Source of the DNA: Tepidimonas sp.
Lineage (GTDB): Bacteria > Pseudomonadota > Gammaproteobacteria > Burkholderiales > Burkholderiaceae_C
DNA length: 11,832 bases
Assembly: GCA_025054905.1 (NCBI GenBank)
Contig: JANWZF010000097.1
Location: 1 to 11,832, forward strand
Reading direction: 5' to 3'
Shown: positions 6,716 through 11,832 of the stretch, in pieces
How positions within the stretch are numbered: the stretch's first letter is position 1
Layout: every line of letters begins with the position of its first letter
Notes under the pieces: model-generated
The model's input: the letters and a program-made list of their open reading frames with translations, nothing else
What the model was told of the DNA's origin: nothing
Database searches by the model: none
Made by a program: the position numbers and the translations under genes

Positions 6716-7584
6716 CCCCGGATCTGCTGCAAAGCGGCGCCGAGCGCTGGCAGCGCGCGCAACGGCGCCGCGACAAGATCCAGGCCAGTGGCGGACGTGC
6801 GGCCGCGCTGGCGCATCCGGTCGAGCCCGGCGTCATCGACACCAGCCATGGGCGCATCCTGTACCTGGACGATGTGCACGTCAGCTTCGACGGTTTCAAG
6901 GCCCTCAACGGCCTGAGCCTGGACATCGCCCCGGGCGAGCTGCGCGCCGTCATCGGCCCCAACGGCGCGGGCAAAACGACGATGCTGGACGTCATCACCG
7001 GTCGCACGCGCCCCGACCGCGGCAGCGTTTTTCTGGGCACGACCATCGATCTGCTGCGCTGGCGCGAACCCCAGATTGCGGCACTGGGCGTGGGGCGCAA
7101 ATTTCAGAAACCCACCGTGTTTGAGCCGCTGACCGTGTGGGACAACCTTGAGCTGGCGCTGGCTGGCGACAAGCGCGTGCGCGCGAGCCTGACCTTCCGG
7201 CTCACGGCCGCGCAGCGTCAGCGCCTGCAAGAGCTGCTGGAGCTGATCCACCTGGCCGAGGCAGCCCACCGCCAGGCTGGCGCGCTCAGCCACGGGCAGA
7301 AACAATGGCTGGAAATCGGCATGCTGTTGGCGCAGCAGCCGCAGGTGCTGCTGCTGGATGAGCCGGTGGCGGGCATGACCGATGAGGAAACCGAACGCAC
7401 CGCCCAGCTGTTGTGCACCCTCAAGGGCCAGCATACGCTGGTGGTCGTGGAGCACGACATGGCGTTCGTGCGCGCGATTGCCGACAAGGTCACCGTGCTG
7501 TGCGATGGAGCGGTGCTGACCGAAGGCTCCTTCGAGCAGGTGGCGCGCGATGAGCGGGTCATCGAGGTTTATCTGGGTCGCTGA
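6712..7584 (+). CDS. urtD: Urea ABC transporter, ATPase UrtD
   Basis: UrtD is one of two cytoplasmic ATPases (LivG family) that drive urea import through UrtBC. It has 290 residues with every nucleotide-binding motif present: Walker A GPNGAGKT (82-89), Q-loop Q132 in GRKFQKPTVF, signature LSHGQKQ (192-198), Walker B VLLLDEP (212-218) with catalytic E217, and switch H248 in VVEHDMAF. LSHGQ in place of LSGGQ is normal in UrtD. A basic N-terminal extension of about 45 residues precedes the ATPase fold and is of unknown role; the good Shine-Dalgarno site and the four-base overlap with urtC argue that it is translated. UrtE begins eight bases after the stop. Confidence 0.95.
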   Translation: MTPDLLQSGAERWQRAQRRRDKIQASGGRAAALAHPVEPGVIDTSHGRILYLDDVHVSFDGFKALNGLSLDIAPGELRAVIGPNGAGKTTMLDVITGRTRPDRGSVFLGTTIDLLRWREPQIAALGVGRKFQKPTVFEPLTVWDNLELALAGDKRVRASLTFRLTAAQRQRLQELLELIHLAEAAHRQAGALSHGQKQWLEIGMLLAQQPQVLLLDEPVAGMTDEETERTAQLLCTLKGQHTLVVVEHDMAFVRAIADKVTVLCDGAVLTEGSFEQVARDERVIEVYLGR

Positions 7585-7592
7585 GCCGGGCC

Positions 7593-8297
7593 ATGCTGCA
7601 GATCGAAAACCTCAACCAGTACTACGGGGGCTCACACATCCTGCGCGGCGTGAGCCTGCAGGCGCGCGTGGGCGAAATCACCGTCGTGCTGGGCCGCAAC
7701 GGGGTGGGCAAGACCACGTTGATGAAGGCGTTGATGGGCCTGGTGCCGGTGCGCAGTGGACGCATCGTGTGGAGCGGCGTGGATCTGACCCGCCGCCCGG
7801 TGCACGAACGGGCGCGCCTGGGCATGGGTTACGTCCCGCAGGGGCGCGAGATTTTTGCGCGCCTGACCGTGCGCGAAAACCTGCTGTTGGGTCTGGCGAG
7901 CCAGCCGCCCGGCACGCCGTTGCCAGCGCAGCTGTTCGAGCTGTTTCCGGTGCTGGCCGAGATGCAGCAGCGCCGCGGCGGGGATCTGTCCGGTGGCCAG
8001 CAACAGCAGCTGGCCATCGCACGGGCGCTGGCGGCGCGGCCGCGCCTGCTGGTGCTGGATGAACCCACCGAAGGGATCCAGCCCAACATCATCCAGGCCA
8101 TCGGTCAGGTGCTGCGCCAGCTGGCCCGGCGCGGTCTGGACGGTGAGCCGATGGCCATCGTGCTGGTGGAGCAGTACTACGACTTTGCGCGCGAGTTGGC
8201 CGACCGCTACCTTGTGCTGGAGCGCGGGGCCGTGGTGGCCAGCGGCAGCGGCGACGAGATGGAAGCCCAGGGGGTGCGGGCCTTGGTGGCCTTGTGA
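7593..8297 (+). CDS. urtE: Urea ABC transporter, ATPase UrtE
   Basis: UrtE is the second cytoplasmic ATPase (LivF family) and would form a heterodimer with UrtD. It has 234 residues, usual for the family: Walker A GRNGVGKT (34-41), Q-loop Q83 in GYVPQGREIF, signature LSGGQQQ (132-138), and Walker B LLVLDEP (152-158) with E157 followed by TEGIQPNI, a UrtE/LivF hallmark. The switch position carries Gln (Q194 in LVEQYYDFA) instead of His; this is common in LivF-type subunits and not a defect, so the two ATP sites of the heterodimer may differ. The start has only a weak ribosome site and probably relies on coupling to urtD, eight bases upstream. It is the last gene of the operon and meets ureD tail to tail. 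Confidence 0.95.
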   Translation: MLQIENLNQYYGGSHILRGVSLQARVGEITVVLGRNGVGKTTLMKALMGLVPVRSGRIVWSGVDLTRRPVHERARLGMGYVPQGREIFARLTVRENLLLGLASQPPGTPLPAQLFELFPVLAEMQQRRGGDLSGGQQQQLAIARALAARPRLLVLDEPTEGIQPNIIQAIGQVLRQLARRGLDGEPMAIVLVEQYYDFARELADRYLVLERGAVVASGSGDEMEAQGVRALVAL

Positions 8298-8344
8298 CGC
8301 CCGATCGCGCCCCAAGGCCGGCGCTGGGCCTGCGCGGCTGAACC
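8298..8344. other. Convergent urtE/ureD gap, possible weak stem-loop
   Basis: This 47-base gap separates two converging genes. The only structure I see is a 5-bp stem, AGGCC (8315-8319) with GGCCT (8327-8331), around a 7-base loop. No T-run follows on either strand, so it is at best a weak or factor-dependent terminator. Both transcripts must end here or run antisense into the opposite gene. Confidence 0.3.
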
Positions 8345-9175
8345 TCACACCCGCCACAGCCGCAGCGGGGGGGCCTCCAGCCCCCAGGCGGCTGTGCGCA
8401 GCACCGTCCACAGGCGCTGCCACAGGGCCATCAGCGGCTCCACCATCGGGGCCAGCCCGCGCACCACGAGCACGCGCGCCTGAGGGCAGGTCGCGCCGGC
8501 AGCCACCGGCTCCAGGCTGGCTGGCAGATGCGCGCGCACGGTCTCCAGCAGCCGCTCACGCTCTTGCGGGCTCCAAGCGGTTCCCTGAGCCAGCACCAAC
8601 GTGGCCAGGCAGCGCTGCCCCGCCAGGCCGGGCGCGCCGTCGAGAAGCCAGCGGTCGGCCGCGTCCAGGCGGCCTTCATCCAGCCACACTTCATCGACTG
8701 CCATGCGCTGGTGCAGCACCCCGGCGGTGAACGGTGCGTCGGCCTGGGGCAGCCCGAGGGCGCTGATCTCCCAGGCCAGCAGCGCGGCATCGGGGGCCAG
8801 GTCGGCCTGCAACGCGTTGTGCGCCAGGCAGCCCGGATAGGCAATGGTTTCCTGGGGCAGCCATTCCAGGCGCGCGCCGGCGCCCAGCCGCACGTGCACC
8901 GTTTGGGTGGCGGGGGCGCCTTCGGTGCGGTAGAAGCGGGTGGCGCCTGGCGTGGTCACCAGGGCGTGCGCCCCCGCGCCGACGTCCAGCTGCACGCTCA
9001 ACTGATCCCCGCCGACGATGCCCCCTGGGGGGTGCACCAGCACCGTGTGGCAAATGCCGGCCCCTTCCGGGTAGAGCGTGCGCAGCACACGCAGCGGCCC
9101 GTCGTGCTCGAAGGCCAGCGTCGTGCGCCCTGCGGTGGCCGCGTAGCGCAGGTGCAGGCGTGCCGACCAACCCAT
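8345..9175 (-). CDS. ureD: Urease accessory protein UreD (UreH)
   Basis: UreD is a urease maturation scaffold. With UreF and UreG it binds the urease apoprotein and helps load nickel and CO2 into the active site in the cytoplasm. The 276-residue product is family length and shows the hallmarks HPPGGIVGGDQL (48-59), TTPGATRFYRT (74-84), LEWLPQETIAYPG (103-115) and a C-terminus rich in Trp, Leu and Arg. It appears intact. The ATG at 9175 lies 10 bases after the maeB stop and has only a weak GC-rich ribosome site, so it is probably translated from the maeB transcript. The setting is odd: ureD usually starts the ureDABCEFG cluster and in many Burkholderiales follows urtE in the same direction. 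Here it faces urtE, with no other urease gene beside it in the window. Confidence 0.95.
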   Translation of the reverse strand: MGWSARLHLRYAATAGRTTLAFEHDGPLRVLRTLYPEGAGICHTVLVHPPGGIVGGDQLSVQLDVGAGAHALVTTPGATRFYRTEGAPATQTVHVRLGAGARLEWLPQETIAYPGCLAHNALQADLAPDAALLAWEISALGLPQADAPFTAGVLHQRMAVDEVWLDEGRLDAADRWLLDGAPGLAGQRCLATLVLAQGTAWSPQERERLLETVRAHLPASLEPVAAGATCPQARVLVVRGLAPMVEPLMALWQRLWTVLRTAAWGLEAPPLRLWRV

Positions 9176-9185
9176 CGCCGGGCCG

Positions 9186-11513
9186 TCAGCGCTGCACGGC
9201 GGCGGCCGCCACCGCCGTCATGTTCAGCACACGGCGCACCGTGGCCGCGGGGGTCAGGATGTAGGCCGGTGCACGCACCCCCATCAGGATCGGTCCCACC
9301 GTGACCCCGCCGCTGGTGGTGGTCTTCATCACGTTGTAGAGGATGTTGGCCGCATCCAGGTTGGGGCAGACCAGCAGGTTGGCCGGCCCTGACAGCGTCG
9401 AGTCGGTGAGGAACCGGGCACGGATCTCGGGCTCCAGCGCCGCGTCGCCGTGCAGCTCGCCGTCGCACTCGATCTCGGGGTGAGCCGCGACAAACAGGTC
9501 GCGTGCCGCGCGCATCTTGCGGGCGCTGGCGCGCTTGGACTGGCCAAAGGTGGAGTGCGACAAAAACGCCACCTTGGGCACGATGCCAAAGCGCTGCACC
9601 TGCTGCGCCGCCATCCAGGCGATTTCGGCCAGCTGCTCGGCGCTGGGGTCGTCGTGGACGTAGGTGTCGGTGATGAAGATCGGACCACGGTCGGTGTTGA
9701 CGGCGTTGAGCGTCGCATACAGCGTGGCGCCGGGCGCGCGTCCCAGGATAGCGTCGATGCGCTCCAGGTGCGTGGTGTAGCTGCCCACCAGGCCGCAGAT
9801 CAGCGCATCGGCATCGCCCAGGTGCACCATCAGCGAGCCGATGATGGTGTTGGAGCGGCGCACGGCGGCTTTGGCCACCTCGGGTGTGGCGCCGTCGCGC
9901 TTCATGCGTTGGTAGTACGCCTCCCAGTACTGACGGAAGCGCGGGTCGTCTTCGGGGTTGACGTTTTCCACGTCCTGCCCCAGCCGCAGGTGCAGGCCGG
10001 CGCGGCGCAGGCGCGCTTCGATCACCGCCGGCCGCCCGATCAGGATCGGCCGTGCGATGCCTTCTTCCAGCGCCAGCTGGGCGGCGCGCAGTGCGCGTTC
10101 ATCTTCGCCATCGGCGTAGGCCACCCGCGCGCGCGGCTGGTGCCCCTTGGCCACCGCAAAGATCGGGCGCATCAGGATGCCGGTCTGGTACACGAAGCGC
10201 TGCAGGCTGTCGCGGTAGGCCTGCAGATCCTCGATCGGGCGCGTGGCCACGCCAGAGTCGGCGGCGGCCTGCGCCACCGCCGGTGCGATGCGCAGAATCA
10301 GCCGGGTGTCAAAGGGCTTGGGAATCAGGTAATCCGGGCCGAACTGCAGTTCCTGCCCCGCGTAGGCGGCGGCTACCTCGTCGCTGATTTCAGCCTTGGC
10401 CAGCGCAGCGATCTCGCGCACGCAGGCCAGCTTCATCGCCTCGGTGATACGGGTGGCACCGCAGTCCAGCGCCCCGCGAAAGATGTACGGGAAGCACAAA
10501 ACGTTGTTGACCTGGTTGGGGTAGTCGCTGCGGCCGGTGGCGATGATGCAGTCGGGCCGCGCGGCTTTGGCCGCCTCGGGGCGGATTTCGGGCTCGGGGT
10601 TGGCCAGCGCCAGAATGATCGGGCGGTCGGCCATCGTGCGCGCCATCTCGGGGGTCAGCACCCCGGCGGTGGAGCAGCCCAGAAAGACATCGGCCCCCTG
10701 CACGGCATCGGCCAGCGTGCGTGCCGCCGTGGCGCGGCAGTAGCGGCGCTTGGACTCATCCAGGCGACCGGCGCGGGCGTCGTCCCGTTCGGGGTGGATG
10801 ACACCCTTGGAGTCGCACACGGTGATGCGCGCCGGATCGGCGCCCAGCGCCACGAACAGATCGAGCACGGCAATCGCGGCGGCCCCCGCACCGCTGACGG
10901 CGATGCGCACCTGGTCGATCGGCTTGCCCACCAGCTCCAGCGCGTTGATCAGCGCGGCCGAGGCGATGATGGCCGTGCCGTGCTGGTCATCGTGAAAGAC
11001 CGGAATCTGCAGCCGCTCGCGCAGCTTGCGCTCGATGTAGAAGCACTCGGGGGCCTTGATGTCTTCCAGGTTGATGCCGCCCAGCGTCGGCTCCAGCGCG
11101 GCGATGATGTCGACCAGCTTGTCGGGGTCCTTTTCGTTGAGCTCGATGTCGAAGACGTCGATGCCGGCAAATTTTTTGAACAGGCAGCCCTTGCCTTCCA
11201 TCACCGGTTTGCCGGCCAGCGGGCCGATGTCGCCCAGCCCCAGCACCGCCGTGCCGTTGGTGATCACGCCCACCAGATTGCCGCGGCTGGTGTAGTCGGC
11301 TGCCTTGCGCGGATCGGCTGCGATTTCCAGGCACGGATAGGCCACCCCGGGCGAGTAGGCCAGGCTCAGGTCGCGCTGGTTGGACAGCGCCTTGGTCGGG
11401 GTGACGGAAACCTTGCCCCGGGTGGGGGTGCGGTGGTATTCGAGGGCGGCATCGCGCAGGGCTTGTTCGGCGGGGGTCATGGTCGCAGGATCGATCGGAA
11501 GGACGAAACGCAT
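9186..11513 (-). CDS. maeB: NADP-dependent malic enzyme, MaeB type with phosphotransacetylase-like domain
   Basis: MaeB decarboxylates malate to pyruvate and CO2 and makes NADPH, linking the TCA cycle to pyruvate during growth on organic acids. The 775-residue product is full length. The malic enzyme part (about 15-430) shows SLAYSPGVA with Y53, the EGKGCLFKKFAGIDVFDIE region (106-124), metal-site residues E150/D151 (NLED) and D175/D176 (HDDQHGT), the dinucleotide loop SGAGAAAIA (207-215) and GRSDYPNQVNN (327-337). The C-terminal 440-765 resembles phosphotransacetylase; in this family that domain is known as a regulatory part responding to acetyl-CoA and related metabolites. I chose ATG 11513 because it gives family length. 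ATG 11480 is possible, and neither has a clear ribosome site. The frame stays open upstream across the divergent gene, but that part shows no family similarity. ureD follows after 10 bases. Confidence 0.95.
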   Translation of the reverse strand: MRFVLPIDPATMTPAEQALRDAALEYHRTPTRGKVSVTPTKALSNQRDLSLAYSPGVAYPCLEIAADPRKAADYTSRGNLVGVITNGTAVLGLGDIGPLAGKPVMEGKGCLFKKFAGIDVFDIELNEKDPDKLVDIIAALEPTLGGINLEDIKAPECFYIERKLRERLQIPVFHDDQHGTAIIASAALINALELVGKPIDQVRIAVSGAGAAAIAVLDLFVALGADPARITVCDSKGVIHPERDDARAGRLDESKRRYCRATAARTLADAVQGADVFLGCSTAGVLTPEMARTMADRPIILALANPEPEIRPEAAKAARPDCIIATGRSDYPNQVNNVLCFPYIFRGALDCGATRITEAMKLACVREIAALAKAEISDEVAAAYAGQELQFGPDYLIPKPFDTRLILRIAPAVAQAAADSGVATRPIEDLQAYRDSLQRFVYQTGILMRPIFAVAKGHQPRARVAYADGEDERALRAAQLALEEGIARPILIGRPAVIEARLRRAGLHLRLGQDVENVNPEDDPRFRQYWEAYYQRMKRDGATPEVAKAAVRRSNTIIGSLMVHLGDADALICGLVGSYTTHLERIDAILGRAPGATLYATLNAVNTDRGPIFITDTYVHDDPSAEQLAEIAWMAAQQVQRFGIVPKVAFLSHSTFGQSKRASARKMRAARDLFVAAHPEIECDGELHGDAALEPEIRARFLTDSTLSGPANLLVCPNLDAANILYNVMKTTTSGGVTVGPILMGVRAPAYILTPAATVRRVLNMTAVAAAAVQR

Positions 11514-11595
11514 CGGCAGCTGCGGCGGGCCGTCGCAGCGGACTCTGCCTTCTTTGCAAGTGTAACGAGGCTGCGTGGCGCCCCTAATCACTACA
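11514..11595. promoter_or_regulatory. Divergent maeB / DUF2946 promoter region
   Basis: This 82-base gap must hold both promoters unless they lie inside the genes. On the minus strand, TACACT (+ strand 11559-11564) is a fair -10 for maeB and would give a leader of about 40 bases; its -35 at 17-base spacing (TTAGGG) is poor. On the plus strand, TACAAT (11592-11597) matches the -10 consensus at five of six positions, but with no good -35. It overlaps the first possible ATG of the rightward gene, hinting that this gene starts further downstream. Confidence 0.3.
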
Positions 11596-11832
11596 ATGGC
11601 ATGCGTGAACGTCTCCAATCCCCGTCGCCTTGGCCCGCTGATGCTGGCCCTGCTGGCGCTGCTATGGGCAGCGCTGGCGCCGGCGCTGGCCCAGATGATC
11701 GGGCCAGGCGGGGCGGCGCGCGCCGGTGAGCGGGTGCAGATCTGCACCTCGACGGGCATGGCGTGGGTCGTTCTCGACCCCAAAAGCACAGACGGAGGCA
11801 ATCCCAGCGAGGGCAAGGCCACGCTGGCGACT
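11596..11832 (+). CDS. DUF2946 family protein (3' end missing)
   Basis: A rightward frame is open from ATG 11596 to the window edge (79 codons). It encodes a basic start with an Arg pair, a strongly hydrophobic stretch (LMLALLALLWAALAPALAQ, about 15-33) that reads as a signal peptide or membrane anchor, and then ERVQICTSTGMAWVVLD. The ICT.(A/T)G motif soon after the hydrophobic stretch is characteristic of the DUF2946 family, small exported or membrane proteins of unknown function that often carry further Cys and His residues in the C-terminal half, here not visible. GTG 11605 and ATG 11641 are alternative starts, and a good -10-like TACAAT overlaps ATG 11596. No clear Shine-Dalgarno site is seen. 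Family assignment is fairly confident; I assign no function. Confidence 0.72.
   Translation, partial: MACVNVSNPRRLGPLMLALLALLWAALAPALAQMIGPGGAARAGERVQICTSTGMAWVVLDPKSTDGGNPSEGKATLAT

Noticed and set aside
8315..8331. A strong intrinsic terminator between urtE and ureD.
   Set aside because: The stem is only 5 bp and no T-run follows on either strand, so it is noted only as a weak stem-loop.
9450..11729. A 759-codon open frame on the + strand across maeB.
   Set aside because: It is antisense to an unmistakable malic enzyme, has Gly/Ala/Arg/His/Gln-rich composition with no recognisable domain, and arises from GC-rich codon bias on the opposite strand.
1..11832. CRISPR arrays, tRNA or rRNA genes, insertion sequences, prophage or a new defence system.
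   Set aside because: There are no repeat-spacer units, transposase or integrase motifs or tRNA-like folds that I can see; almost every base belongs to recognisable signalling, transport or metabolic genes.

Overview
The window is GC-rich, almost wholly coding DNA from a bacterial chromosome. Strong G/C third-position use, the urt gene set, the MaeB type and a DUF2946 reading frame all suggest a betaproteobacterium of the order Burkholderiales (Comamonadaceae/Tepidimonas-like). That placement is an inference from protein style, not a database result.

Layout. Bases 1-2524 (+) encode a two-component system: the C-terminal part of a membrane histidine kinase with an eight-cysteine module (cut by the window edge), overlapped by 26 bases by a receiver/LuxR-type response regulator gene. 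A 152-base gap follows with a candidate sigma70 promoter and a perfect 7-2-7 inverted repeat. Bases 2677-8297 (+) are a complete, tightly packed urea ABC transporter operon, urtABCDE: periplasmic binding protein, two permeases and two ATPases. Bases 8345-11513 (-) run convergently and hold ureD (urease accessory protein) downstream of maeB (malic enzyme with a phosphotransacetylase-like domain), only 10 bases apart. An 82-base divergent gap separates maeB from the start of a DUF2946 protein (+) that runs off the right edge.

How the genes work together. UrtABCDE takes up urea at low external concentration. Urease, whose nickel centre is built with UreD, UreF and UreG, would then release ammonia and CO2. 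The structural urease genes and the other accessory genes are not in the window. The two-component system probably controls the transporter: the 7-2-7 repeat is the site geometry of NarL/FixJ-family regulators, lies just downstream of such a regulator gene, and is centred about 43 bases before the predicted urtA transcription start. MaeB (malate to pyruvate, CO2 and NADPH) has no obvious link to urea use.

The most notable points are the candidate operator, the cysteine-rich sensor module, and the isolated, convergently oriented ureD paired with maeB. I saw no mobile element, CRISPR array, tRNA or rRNA.
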